Origin: an uncultured Butyrivibrio sp.
Lineage (GTDB): Bacteria; Bacillota; Clostridia; Lachnospirales; Lachnospiraceae
Length of the DNA: 64,000 nt
Direction: 5' to 3'
Assembly (NCBI GenBank): GCA_945928575.1
Contig: CAMENP010000008.1
Span: forward strand, 62,001-126,000
Shown here: piece by piece, positions 51,592 to 60,918 of the stretch
How positions within the stretch are numbered: position 1 is the stretch's first letter
Layout: every line of letters starts with the position of its first letter
Notes under the pieces: generated by a model
What the model was told of the DNA's origin: nothing
The model's database searches: none
The model's input: the letters and a program-made list of their open reading frames with translations, nothing else
Program-made: the position numbers and the translations under genes

Positions 51592-53172
51592 CTATAATTC
51601 AATAATCGCATCATCGGCAAGCTCCGGATAAGCTTCGGCCGCCGTTATATTCTGCGCCTGTGGCAGGGCTTCGGTGCGATTGCTCTTGATCCGGTATATA
51701 AGACCCAGTATCTGTAATGTGATAAGCGGAGTCATCGCAACCATTGCAACGACACCGAACGCATCCGTGACCACACTGCCGCCGACAGCCGTACAGGCGC
51801 CCTGCGCCAGCGTAAGCAGGAAAGTTGCTGTCATCGGTCCGGAGGCAACACCTCCCGAATCAAATGCTATAGCCGTAAATATTTTGGGTACAAAAAACGT
51901 CAGTATCAGCGCTATGGCATATCCAGGTATCAGAAAATATATTATAGATATTCCGGTAAGCACGCGAAGCATCGATATTCCGACCGAAACCGCCACGCCG
52001 ATTGAAAGGCTTATCTGCATTGCTTTTCCGGATATCTCCCCGTCTGTCAGCTCTTCAACCTGCTTCATAAGTACATACACTGCCGGTTCGGCTTTCACTA
52101 TAAAATATCCTATGATCATTCCTATCGGAATGATTATCCACTTGTACGAAAGCGATGCCAGCACCGTTCCGAGGTAATGGCCCGCAGGAATAAAACCGAC
52201 ATTCGCACCGGTAAGGAACAGAACCAGTCCTATATATGTATACACAAGGCCCACGCATATTTTTATAAGGGATTTACGGTGGAGTTTTAGTGAAACCGCC
52301 TGGAAAATGCCGAAAAACACCACTATCGGAAGCAGGGATAACGCTATTTCCTTAAGATATTCCGGTATGGCATACAGAAAAAGTCTGCCAAGTTCAACCG
52401 AGTTATTCACGGAGCCTGCGCTCTCCTCCAGAAAATTTCCTCCTGTGTTATATATGAGTCCAAGCACCAGAACCGCAAGTATCGGTCCTATTGAGCATAA
52501 CGCCACCAGACCGAAGCTGTCGTTTTCGGCATGCTTGTCATTACGGATTGACGCGATACCGACACCTAACGCCATGATAAAAGGAACCGTCATCGGCCCG
52601 GTCGTCACGCCGCCCGAATCAAACGCCACCGCGAGAAAATCGCCCGGAACAAACATCGAAATAACAAAAACCACCACATAGCATCCTGCAAGCAGAGGCG
52701 CCAACGGTATTCCAAAAAGTATACGTAAAAGCGCTGCCACCAGAAACACTCCGACACCCACGGCCACCGATAAGATGAGCACCATATTCGGTACCGCCGC
52801 CACCTGGCCCGCAAGTACCTGTAGATCCGGCTCTGACACCGTTATTATCAGTCCGAGTACAAAGCCCAGAATAATTATCACCGGTAATCTGCGCGTTTTC
52901 AACATGCTTGTGCCGACACGCTCTCCCATGGGCGTCATGGAAAGCTCCGCACCCATTGAAAAGAAAATCATTCCGATAATTACAAGAAACGCACCTGTTA
53001 TGAATCTGGCCATAATGTCAGTTGATAAAGGTGCGATGGTAAAGCCGAGAAGCAGGACGATAAGCACTATCGGGACAACCGCGCTCACGGCTTCCTTGGT
53101 CTTAGCTCCTGCTTTCTCTTTCAATATTGATTTCTGATTAAAGTATTCTTTCCTGATAGATCTTATTCTCAC
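51592..53172 (-). CDS. DUF1538-family membrane protein with internal duplication
   Basis: The 526-residue protein has about 14 hydrophobic segments in two homologous halves. FDSGGVTTGPMTVPF near residue 190 and FDSGGVASGPMTATF near 440 are the repeated DUF1538 signature; inverted or tandem repeats of this kind are common in transporters. It starts with GTG at 53172, 6 nt after AGGAGG, and has a basic N-terminal tail. It is transcribed with the tandem P-II-like gene. The transported substrate is unknown. Confidence 0.85.
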   Translation of the reverse strand: MRIRSIRKEYFNQKSILKEKAGAKTKEAVSAVVPIVLIVLLLGFTIAPLSTDIMARFITGAFLVIIGMIFFSMGAELSMTPMGERVGTSMLKTRRLPVIIILGFVLGLIITVSEPDLQVLAGQVAAVPNMVLILSVAVGVGVFLVAALLRILFGIPLAPLLAGCYVVVFVISMFVPGDFLAVAFDSGGVTTGPMTVPFIMALGVGIASIRNDKHAENDSFGLVALCSIGPILAVLVLGLIYNTGGNFLEESAGSVNNSVELGRLFLYAIPEYLKEIALSLLPIVVFFGIFQAVSLKLHRKSLIKICVGLVYTYIGLVLFLTGANVGFIPAGHYLGTVLASLSYKWIIIPIGMIIGYFIVKAEPAVYVLMKQVEELTDGEISGKAMQISLSIGVAVSVGISMLRVLTGISIIYFLIPGYAIALILTFFVPKIFTAIAFDSGGVASGPMTATFLLTLAQGACTAVGGSVVTDAFGVVAMVAMTPLITLQILGLIYRIKSNRTEALPQAQNITAAEAYPELADDAIIEL

Positions 53173-53186
53173 CCAAATCCTCCTAT

Positions 53187-53215
53187 ATCATAATATATAT
53201 CCTATGCTATAACAA
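53187..53215 (-). promoter_or_regulatory. Promoter of the DUF1538/P-II-like operon
   Basis: TTGTTA and TATGAT are separated by 17 bp on the minus strand, just before the AGGAGG site. Confidence 0.55.
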
Positions 53216-53252
53216 GATTATCATATTAAAGGGAAAAATACTAATAAATTTT

Positions 53253-55076
53253 TTATAAACCAAACAGTTTTAAGAATTTCTGCCAGAAATTAAGTTTTTC
53301 TGTTTTTTCCTCAACAACCGGTTCCACCTCGGTTTTCTTGACTGCTTCGGTTTTGATAACGAACTGGACAGATTTTATGTCCGTATTTTTGTCTGACACA
53401 AATGAGCTTACCTCTCCGGCTCCGGAAATGGAATCAAGCATATCGTCTATCTCGCTGCTTACCTGCTCATCCATATCGGCGGTCTGTTCCCTGAATTCAC
53501 CTGTTCCGTCCGCAAGGCTTACCGTTCCGTCATACAGCTCATCTATACCGTTGCATAATTCCAAGGTTCCGGATTTCAGGTCTCCGGCTCCGTCCTTCAG
53601 ATCACTGCTTCCGTCGGCAATTGTTCCTACTCCGTCACAAAGGAGACTGTATGCGGCCAATACCTGCGCAACTCCGTCCGTGTAATCTGATACACCTGTA
53701 TCGAGCTGTTCATATTTAACTACCATCTCTGTGATCGCTGTTTTTAATGCGGCCATATTGACTGTGACATTTCCGAGCTCCGCCGACATTTCAGTAATCG
53801 CCTTATCGAATTCCGAATATTTGTTCTTAAGCTCCTTAAGACCGTTTAAAAGTGAATCCGCACCGGCTGAAACGGCATCAAAATAATTCTGTGTTCCGTA
53901 TATCACCGCATTTAATACCGGATCGTTTTTCAACGCGAGCATATCAAGGTCAAGACCTCCGGCCTTCATGGTGTCTTTATATGCCTGATATGATATTTTT
54001 GCGTCAAGGTCGGCGCATCCGGCACAGAGGTTATCAATGGCTGTCCTGATAGCCGCAGAACTGTCCGTCAGGGTTTTAAGTCTGTCCGTCGAAAGCGAAA
54101 CCTTGTCAAGCTCCGTTTGCACGCTCTGTAATGCCGCAAGCATCTCTTTTGAGCCGCCCGTAAGTCCCGATGAGCTTTCATTGAGTTTTTCTATTGCTGT
54201 TTTAAGTTCTGCCGCTTTATCGTTAAGTTCCGACGCACCGGAATTAAGCTTGACAATACCGCTGTACAGTTTGTCGCTGCCGTCCGCAAGCTCCCCTGCT
54301 CCGTCCCCAAGCTGTCCCGCTCCGTCTTTGACCTCAACGGCACCGTCATCTATTTTGGCCGCTGCGTCGGTTATTTCTCGTACCTTATCCATAAGTTCCT
54401 CGTCATCTATTTCGATATCCAGATTAAGTTTTACACCGTTTACAGCTATGGCATCCATCTCAAAATCATGTACGTCCGCCGTGATGTGGGCGTCAAGATT
54501 TTTGCCCGGAAGCACAGTATAGGTTATCTGCTTATCAGAGCCGACATTAGCCACCGTTGCATTATCGGCTGTAATATTGCCGCACAACTCTGTATCAAGT
54601 GTGACAGATGCCTGAAGCGCGTAATTATCGAAGAAATTTCCGGCACAATCCGGGTTGGCCTTGGTCGTTATGTGTATATCAAGAGCACCGTCCCGGCCTG
54701 CCAGTTCTCCCGCGCTGATTTCTTTGCCGTCAAGCGAATATGTTATTCCGATGATCCACGGAATGTCCGCATCTGTCATGGTTCCCTGATAATACACACG
54801 GTCGTTTGAAGTCGTGAAATCAACTTTTCCGTCCTTATATTCTATGGCATCCGCGGATGTGAGCATTTTGACAGAGCTGTAATTGCCGTAATCAGTTACC
54901 TGACCGCTGCCGAATATATTTACGACATTGACCGAGCTTACATTTCCGGCCGCATCCGTCATAACATACACAACCTCTTCTTTTCCCGTATCGGCAGCCA
55001 TTGCCGCACAGGTCATTATGCTTCCGGCAGTCATAACCGCTGCCATTCCGATTGCAATCAATCTATATCTTTTCAT
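53253..55076 (-). CDS. Secreted repeat-rich partner of the MMPL exporter
   Basis: The 607-residue protein has a signal peptide (to about residue 28, AAMAA), a beta-rich N-terminal part, then long helical repeats. Short units such as VKDGAGQLGDGAGELADGSD and GSSDLKDGAGDLKSGTLELC recall the 'DGxxxL' repeats of YhgE/Pip and similar cell-surface proteins. It ends with a hydrophobic tail KLNFWQKFLKLFGL. It starts one base after the MMPL stop. The pair probably forms an export or envelope complex; YhgE-like helical repeats could span the wall. Confidence 0.85.
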   Translation of the reverse strand: MKRYRLIAIGMAAVMTAGSIMTCAAMAADTGKEEVVYVMTDAAGNVSSVNVVNIFGSGQVTDYGNYSSVKMLTSADAIEYKDGKVDFTTSNDRVYYQGTMTDADIPWIIGITYSLDGKEISAGELAGRDGALDIHITTKANPDCAGNFFDNYALQASVTLDTELCGNITADNATVANVGSDKQITYTVLPGKNLDAHITADVHDFEMDAIAVNGVKLNLDIEIDDEELMDKVREITDAAAKIDDGAVEVKDGAGQLGDGAGELADGSDKLYSGIVKLNSGASELNDKAAELKTAIEKLNESSSGLTGGSKEMLAALQSVQTELDKVSLSTDRLKTLTDSSAAIRTAIDNLCAGCADLDAKISYQAYKDTMKAGGLDLDMLALKNDPVLNAVIYGTQNYFDAVSAGADSLLNGLKELKNKYSEFDKAITEMSAELGNVTVNMAALKTAITEMVVKYEQLDTGVSDYTDGVAQVLAAYSLLCDGVGTIADGSSDLKDGAGDLKSGTLELCNGIDELYDGTVSLADGTGEFREQTADMDEQVSSEIDDMLDSISGAGEVSSFVSDKNTDIKSVQFVIKTEAVKKTEVEPVVEEKTEKLNFWQKFLKLFGL

Positions 55077-55077
55077 A

Positions 55078-57129
55078 TTATTTTTTCTCCTTCTTCACAA
55101 TAAATCTGTCAAACATCCATAAAAGACCCGGCAATACAAAAAGCACTATCGCCAGTGAACACAGGGTTCCTTTGCCTAGGAAATATCCAAGCTGCGACAG
55201 CAGACCGTGTGTTGATATAGCTCCCAGAAGAAATCCGACCACCGTAAGGACGCTTCCCGATGTAAGAATCGATGTGGTTACCGCGGACACCGTATTGATG
55301 ACGGCATCCTTTTTGTCGTATTTCCTTCGGTTCTCCCTGTATCTGTCCGTGAACAATATCGCATAATCAACCGTAGCACCGAGCTGGATGGAACTGATTA
55401 TCAGATATGCTATATAGAAAATTGTCGAACCGCTAAAATACGGTATCGAAAGATTTATCCATATAGCCGTCTCTATTCCAAGAACAAGTATGACCGGAAC
55501 CGATAAAGACTTCATCGTTACAAGAAGCACTATAAATACCGCCGCAATCGCTACGAGATTTACCTTAACCATATCTGCGGTAATTGTATCCATCAGATCG
55601 TATGTGGACACGCCTTCACCCGCAAGATACCATTCATCCAGGTAATATTCGTCTGCGGTGTCACGGATATTTTTTACAAGGTCAAAAGCATCCTCGCCTT
55701 CGTAATCCGCATCCACGGAAATTACCATACGCGTGTACTTATCCGAACACAGCTTTGAATATGTCTCTTCATCGAGATAGCTTTCCGGTATCTGTGCGCC
55801 GACAGTGTCAACATATGAGAGTATCGAGCTTACCTGCGGTATCTCATGCAGCGCATCGGACAATTCCTGCTGCAAGGCTTTGTCATCCTTCGGAACCATC
55901 AGGACATATGTATCGCTTTTGCCGAACTCATCTTCAATCGCCTGTGTGTCCGCACCCAGCTTGGTATTGGCACCGAATATATGTGACGCACCGTAGTAAA
56001 AGCTGTTGGAATTGGATGCCAGGTAGGAAGGTACTATCACAATGAAAAATACGATACACATAGGCACCATTATTTTGGTCACAAACTTGCCGAAGCGTTT
56101 AAACTGCGGTACAAGCGGTCTGTGCTCCGTCTTATCGATCAGCTTGTATGTGCCGAGAATAAACACCGGCATAAATACAAATACCGTAATAAGGCTTATC
56201 GCAACACCTTTGGCAAGCGCTCTTCCGAGATCCGGGCCAATTCTAAACTGCATAAGACAGAGCGCCAGAAATCCTATGACCGTTGTCAGTCCGCTTGAGA
56301 GTATTGACGATGTAGACATGCTAAGTGCCTCCACCATTGCCTTTCGTGCCCCTTCCCTGCTGTTCTCGTAATGCGCGCGGCATTCCGTAAAACGGTGAAG
56401 CAGAAATACCGAATAATCCAGTGAAACCGCCAACTTGAGTATGTTGCCCGCCGCATTGGTCACAAATGATATTTCCCCGAATATTATGTTGGAACCTGCA
56501 TTTATAACTATCGCAACACCCAGTCCTGCCATTACAATAAATGGTTCGATCCATGACGTCGTGGTGATCATGAGAACTACGATAACAAAAATTACCGCTA
56601 TAACGGCAATTTTACTTATTTCCGAAACCGTACTCTGTGTGGCCGTTGCCGTCGATACGGCGCTTCCCGTCATTGCATTGTCATCGCCGATTATCTTTCT
56701 GATATCGTTGACGGCGCTTATTCTCTTATCCTCGGCTATTGTCACTGAATACAGGGCATTTCCGTCCTTATAGTAATTTTCGACGGTATCCTTATCCTGC
56801 ATTTCAAGCGGAACCGTTACGGATGCCGCATCATCAAGCCATGTTACATCTGCCACTCCGTCAACAGCCTCGATCTCTGCCTTATACTGCAACGCCTGAC
56901 CGATGCTTACATCACGGATCATCACTCTTGCATTTGGTATTCCTCCGTCAAACTCTTCATCCATCTTGTCTAATGCCACAGTGGATGCACTGTCTTCCGG
57001 CAGATAGTCGTTCATATCATAATTGACTTTTATCTGTCTCTGGAACAAAAGACATACCACAAATAAAACAGCGAAAACCGCGAAAATCAATTTGGGATGT
57101 TTTATCAACCCTGTATAAAATTTTTTCAT
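55078..57129 (-). CDS. MMPL/RND-family transporter
   Basis: The 683-residue protein has the RND layout: a first span (residues 13-31), an extracellular domain (to about 175), five spans, a second long loop (about 370-525) and a last group of five spans. Family marks are VSLDYSVFLLHRFTECR and GATVDYAILFTDRYRENR, the proton-relay-like Asp-Tyr motifs. MMPL proteins export lipids, glycopeptidolipids or drugs. It is divergent from the TetR gene, which probably represses it. Confidence 0.92.
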   Translation of the reverse strand: MKKFYTGLIKHPKLIFAVFAVLFVVCLLFQRQIKVNYDMNDYLPEDSASTVALDKMDEEFDGGIPNARVMIRDVSIGQALQYKAEIEAVDGVADVTWLDDAASVTVPLEMQDKDTVENYYKDGNALYSVTIAEDKRISAVNDIRKIIGDDNAMTGSAVSTATATQSTVSEISKIAVIAVIFVIVVLMITTTSWIEPFIVMAGLGVAIVINAGSNIIFGEISFVTNAAGNILKLAVSLDYSVFLLHRFTECRAHYENSREGARKAMVEALSMSTSSILSSGLTTVIGFLALCLMQFRIGPDLGRALAKGVAISLITVFVFMPVFILGTYKLIDKTEHRPLVPQFKRFGKFVTKIMVPMCIVFFIVIVPSYLASNSNSFYYGASHIFGANTKLGADTQAIEDEFGKSDTYVLMVPKDDKALQQELSDALHEIPQVSSILSYVDTVGAQIPESYLDEETYSKLCSDKYTRMVISVDADYEGEDAFDLVKNIRDTADEYYLDEWYLAGEGVSTYDLMDTITADMVKVNLVAIAAVFIVLLVTMKSLSVPVILVLGIETAIWINLSIPYFSGSTIFYIAYLIISSIQLGATVDYAILFTDRYRENRRKYDKKDAVINTVSAVTTSILTSGSVLTVVGFLLGAISTHGLLSQLGYFLGKGTLCSLAIVLFVLPGLLWMFDRFIVKKEKK

Positions 57130-57156
57130 TTATCTGTCACCTCCGAATTCACTCGA

Positions 57157-57189
57157 ATTATATTCGTTCGCGCATATCCGTTCTACGGA
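57157..57189 (-). promoter_or_regulatory. MMPL promoter region with palindromic operator candidate
   Basis: TATAAT (57157-57162, minus strand) has a weak -35 that falls in the 13-bp palindrome TCCGT-TCT-ACGGA (57177-57189). A second ACGGACA lies 29 bp away at 57214-57220. It fits repression by the divergent TetR protein. Confidence 0.55.
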
Positions 57190-57262
57190 CACTTTTCACT
57201 CACCTGTGTAAATACGGACAGTTATGGGACATTTGGGTAACAAATTAATCTTGATGATTTAC

Positions 57263-57290
57263 CGGATAACTGTATAATAAATTTATATTT
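57263..57290 (+). promoter_or_regulatory. Promoter of the TetR gene
   Basis: On the plus strand TTGATG and TATAAT are separated by 16 bp, about 35-40 bp before the ATG. Coordinates are good to a few bases. Confidence 0.6.
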
Positions 57291-57318
57291 GGAAAAATAT
57301 TGCGTGGAGGAATCTTTT

Positions 57319-57927
57319 ATGACACATGAAGAAATCTCAATGAACACAAAAAAAGCCCTGTGTTCCACACTCAAAGAGTTAATGAAACACAAAGCCTTTT
57401 CTAAAATCACCGTAAGCGAGCTTATAAGAGAATGTAATGTGAACCGTAAAACTTTCTATTATCATTTTGAAGATATATATGCGCTTTTACGATGGACTCT
57501 CGAACAGGAGGCCTTCGATGTTGTGCGCAGCTTTGATTTTACGGATGATTACAAGAATATGTTTTTGTTCGTAATCGATTATGTTGAAAAAAATTCTTTT
57601 TTCCTGAACTGTATATATGACTCAATCGGAAGGGATGAAATGAAAAGATTCTTCTGCAAGGATTTCTTCAGTATCATAGAAAATATCATCCGTGACATTG
57701 AGGACAAGGGAAATATTACCATTGATGATGATTACCGTTCATTCCTGTGTACTTTTTACACAGAGGGTGTTGCCGGTATGTTGATCAATCTTTTCCAGAA
57801 TCCCGGCGTCCACAAAAAAGAGACGATCATAGAATATCTCACAATAATGATACAAAGTTCCCTGCCGGCCTCGATCAATGCTTTCCAAGCTGCCAGAACG
57901 CCACAGCGCTCGCAGCCGCAACATTGA
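57319..57927 (+). CDS. TetR/AcrR-family regulator
   Basis: The product (about 202 residues) has an N-terminal helix-turn-helix: KALCSTLKELMKHKAFSKIT, VSELIRECNVNRKTFYYHFE. The C-terminal half is helical with a ligand pocket pattern. I chose the ATG at 57319, after GGAGG; a start 30 bp earlier lies before that site. The C-terminal 18 codons overlap the end of the convergent methyltransferase gene by 53 bp. It likely controls the MMPL operon. Confidence 0.88.
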   Translation: MTHEEISMNTKKALCSTLKELMKHKAFSKITVSELIRECNVNRKTFYYHFEDIYALLRWTLEQEAFDVVRSFDFTDDYKNMFLFVIDYVEKNSFFLNCIYDSIGRDEMKRFFCKDFFSIIENIIRDIEDKGNITIDDDYRSFLCTFYTEGVAGMLINLFQNPGVHKKETIIEYLTIMIQSSLPASINAFQAARTPQRSQPQH

Positions 57928-58696
57928 GCGAATCGACGCCGTGTGCCATAGGTATTTTGACGGTATAATCACAGTCCGCTATCGTCGCATCAGCAAGGCC
58001 GTCTCCTTCGGTTCCGAGGATGATGACAAGCTTCTCTTCCGACATAAGACCTTTATCATCTATGCTTACCGAATCATCATGCAGCGCAAAAGCAGCCGTC
58101 TTAAATCCCATATCGTGCAGATATGCCATGCCGTCTTCGGGCCACTTCAATGACTTATCGATATACGTCCACGGTATCTGGAATACCGTTCCCATGCTGA
58201 CCCTTGCCGCTCTTCGATAAAGCGGGTCGGCACAACCCGGTGTGAGCAGTATACCGTCAATTCCGAGCGCCGCCGCAGAGCGGAATATCGCCCCGATATT
58301 GGTCGGGTTGACCACATTCTCCAGTAACGCCAGTCTGGCCGCCCCGTCACATATCTCATCCGGGCATGGAAGTGCATGACGCCTCATCGCACACAGGATT
58401 CCCCTTGTGAGCTTAAATCCCGTAATCTTTGTGAGGACATCCATGGACGCTGTATACACCGGTACATCCGGACACATGTCAAAAATACGCCTGCCTTCAC
58501 CCGAAAGCTGTCCACATTCCGCCAGAATCGATTCAGGCTCATAACCTGCCGCGATGGCTCGTTCAATTACCTTCGGGCTTTCCGCTATGAAAATTCCGCC
58601 GTCCGGCGCGTACAGATTGGCAAGCGCTGCCTCGGATGTCCTCGCATATATATCCAGTTCCTTTGAATTATAATCAGTAATTTCCGTTAATCTCAT
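57875..58696 (-). CDS. TrmH/SpoU-family RNA 2'-O-methyltransferase
   Basis: The 273-residue enzyme has an N-terminal substrate-binding domain and a knotted SPOUT domain. The three SpoU motifs are NVVNPTNIGAIFRSAAALG, IILGTEGDGL and IPMAHGVDSLNVAAASAVAF. The RNA target (rRNA or tRNA) is not clear. Its first base is shared with the symporter stop, so both are on one transcript. The conserved end of its last motif lies in the part that overlaps the TetR gene. Confidence 0.92.
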   Translation of the reverse strand: MRLTEITDYNSKELDIYARTSEAALANLYAPDGGIFIAESPKVIERAIAAGYEPESILAECGQLSGEGRRIFDMCPDVPVYTASMDVLTKITGFKLTRGILCAMRRHALPCPDEICDGAARLALLENVVNPTNIGAIFRSAAALGIDGILLTPGCADPLYRRAARVSMGTVFQIPWTYIDKSLKWPEDGMAYLHDMGFKTAAFALHDDSVSIDDKGLMSEEKLVIILGTEGDGLADATIADCDYTVKIPMAHGVDSLNVAAASAVAFWQLGKH

Positions 58697-60114
58697 CAGA
58701 ACATTTTCTTTTTATTTATCTTGTCAAGGTATTTCTTAGTTTCCATTACAACCACGCCGTTAAGGGCAAGCAGCGCGATAAGGTTAGGTATCGCCATAAG
58801 TCCGTTAAAGATATCGGCAATCGTCCATACAGCAGAAATTGTCATGAACGGTCCGAAAAATACACATGCAATGTATACCCATCTGTAAGCCTTAACAATT
58901 CCCATCTTACCGCCTGTAAGATACTCAAGGCATTTCTCGCTGTAATAATCCCATCCGAGGATAGTGGTAAATGCGAAGAATATAAGGCAAACCATAAGAA
59001 GGAACGATGCAACCTCACTAGGGAACGGAAGTCCTATCTGGAATGCTTTGGTGGTTACCGCAACACCCTGAAGTCCCATGTCCCATGCACCGGTGATAAC
59101 GATTGCAAGACCTGTCATTGTACAGATGATAATCGTATCGATAAAAGTTCCGAGCATTGAGATAAGTCCCTGCTTGGCCGGTTCATCGGTGTGTGCCGCT
59201 GCTGCTGCAATCGGAGCACTTCCGAGTCCTGCCTCATTGGAAAAAATACCTCTTGCAATACCATTCTGCATGGCAACCATCATTGCTCCGAGCGCACCGC
59301 CCGCTGCCGCTCTCACTCCGAATGCACTCTTAACTATCGTCGCAAATGCTCCCGGAACCTTAGTAATATTGAATCCGATAATAAGTACCGCAAGTATCAC
59401 ATATGTGATTGCCATAAACGGAACGATTACCTGTGCAACCGATGAAATTCTCTTGATTCCGCCGATAATAACAAGCGCCACGAAAAATGTTACCGCAATC
59501 GCAGCTATAACAACCGTCCACGAATAATCCCTTCCAAATATGGAAACTGTCCATGAGTTATTCGCATCAAAGAAATTATTTACGGCACTTGCTATACCGT
59601 TTACCTGTGTAAATGTTCCGATCCCCATAAGTCCTACACAGACTCCGAACACCGCAAATATCTTGGCGAGCCATTTAAATTTGGAACCCATGCCTTTCTC
59701 TATGTAATAGAAAGGTCCTCCTATAATATGGCCGTCATCCGTAACCTGTCTGTATTTTACGGAAAGAAGGCATTCCGAATACTTCGTAGCCATTCCGACA
59801 AGTGCGGCTAACCACATCCAGAACAGCGCTCCCGGACCTCCGGCAACAACTGCCGTGGCAACACCTACGATATTTCCCGTACCGATCGTAGCGGAAAGTG
59901 CCGTACAAAGTGCCGCAAAACTTGACACTTCTCCGTGCTGTCCGCTCTTTTCATTGGCAAACATTTTCTTAAAGGCATGAGGTAGTTTACGAAACTGCAC
60001 TCCCTTAAGCCTTATCGTAAGAAAAAGTCCCGAAAGAAGAATGAGCGCGATAAGCGGTATTCCCCACACAAAACTGTCGACTTTTCCAAGCACCGTATTA
60101 ATAGTATCTAACAT
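58696..60114 (-). CDS. Alanine/glycine:cation symporter
   Basis: The 472-residue protein has about 11 membrane spans. AGCS marks are SFAALCTALSATIGTGNIVG, FSNEAGLGSAPIAAAAAHTD and GGPGALFWMWLAALVGMATK. It takes up alanine or glycine with sodium or protons. It is the first gene of a two-gene unit with the RNA methyltransferase. Confidence 0.95.
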   Translation of the reverse strand: MLDTINTVLGKVDSFVWGIPLIALILLSGLFLTIRLKGVQFRKLPHAFKKMFANEKSGQHGEVSSFAALCTALSATIGTGNIVGVATAVVAGGPGALFWMWLAALVGMATKYSECLLSVKYRQVTDDGHIIGGPFYYIEKGMGSKFKWLAKIFAVFGVCVGLMGIGTFTQVNGIASAVNNFFDANNSWTVSIFGRDYSWTVVIAAIAVTFFVALVIIGGIKRISSVAQVIVPFMAITYVILAVLIIGFNITKVPGAFATIVKSAFGVRAAAGGALGAMMVAMQNGIARGIFSNEAGLGSAPIAAAAAHTDEPAKQGLISMLGTFIDTIIICTMTGLAIVITGAWDMGLQGVAVTTKAFQIGLPFPSEVASFLLMVCLIFFAFTTILGWDYYSEKCLEYLTGGKMGIVKAYRWVYIACVFFGPFMTISAVWTIADIFNGLMAIPNLIALLALNGVVVMETKKYLDKINKKKMF

Positions 60115-60151
60115 CTGGTATCTCCTTTTTCAAAAAATTCCTATTGATACT

Positions 60152-60180
60152 ACTTTACCGTGTTAAAGACATACAGTCAA
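60152..60180 (-). promoter_or_regulatory. Promoter of the symporter gene
   Basis: TTGACT and TAAAGT are separated by 17 bp on the minus strand; it begins 4 bp after the ankyrin gene stop. Confidence 0.6.
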
Positions 60181-60183
60181 GGA

Positions 60184-60918
60184 TTATTTATCCGTCGGAA
60201 GTTTGTTTTCTTCGTCCCAGAAGCACCCGCATATCTGCCAGACCGGTTCCGATTCGTAATGTTCCCTGATACTTTTCTTTGAAAAAGATGAGATATTATC
60301 CATATCAGCACCCACATCGATCAGCAGTCTGAAAATGCGCCGCAAATCGTCACACATCTGTGAAGTGACAGGACGTCCGGGATAATATTCGCCGGTGTCC
60401 TGGCTTCTGACCGGGCACAGATTGTTTGTTTCCGATACGGCTTCCATCAGGCAGTTTCTGCCATAATGATCCGTTACGGACACGTCTGCACCAAGTTCCA
60501 ACATACGACGCAGAAATTTAAATGCATCATCGGCCTCTTCTTTGGTGTGTTTCCATTCAAGCTGCATTGGCGAAGTGTTTTTCCCGTCCCAGGCATAACG
60601 GCGTGCGTTCCATATGGCCGCATTCACACCGTCAAACAGAACCGGTCTGGCTTCTTCTGCCAGTTTTCTATCCGGAATATAATTGACATCTGCACCGTTT
60701 TCCAAAAGGAACCAGGCGATTTTCTTATGACGCCCGGTACAAAGAGATACCTGAAGCGGTGACATTCCACGCGTGTCAAGCGGTCTTTTGGGTGCTATTG
60801 CATTGATTGCTGCCGGATTTTCCCGCAGAACAGTCTTGACCTGTTCCAGATCATCTGCCCTGATCGCATCAAAAATCATTTCAGACCCGGTTTCCGGTTT
60901 TTTTATATCATTACTCAT
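60184..60918 (-). CDS. Ankyrin-repeat protein
   Basis: The 244-residue soluble protein has about four ankyrin repeats, seen in MIFDAIRADDLEQVKTVLRE, SPLQVSLCTGRHKKIAWFLL, GADVNYIPD and GADVSVTDHYGRNCLMEA. I chose the ATG at 60918 because it overlaps the preceding stop by 4 bp (ATGA). A start 42 bp earlier is also open. It is a protein-binding module; the partner is unknown, perhaps another product of this operon. Confidence 0.82.
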   Translation of the reverse strand: MSNDIKKPETGSEMIFDAIRADDLEQVKTVLRENPAAINAIAPKRPLDTRGMSPLQVSLCTGRHKKIAWFLLENGADVNYIPDRKLAEEARPVLFDGVNAAIWNARRYAWDGKNTSPMQLEWKHTKEEADDAFKFLRRMLELGADVSVTDHYGRNCLMEAVSETNNLCPVRSQDTGEYYPGRPVTSQMCDDLRRIFRLLIDVGADMDNISSFSKKSIREHYESEPVWQICGCFWDEENKLPTDK

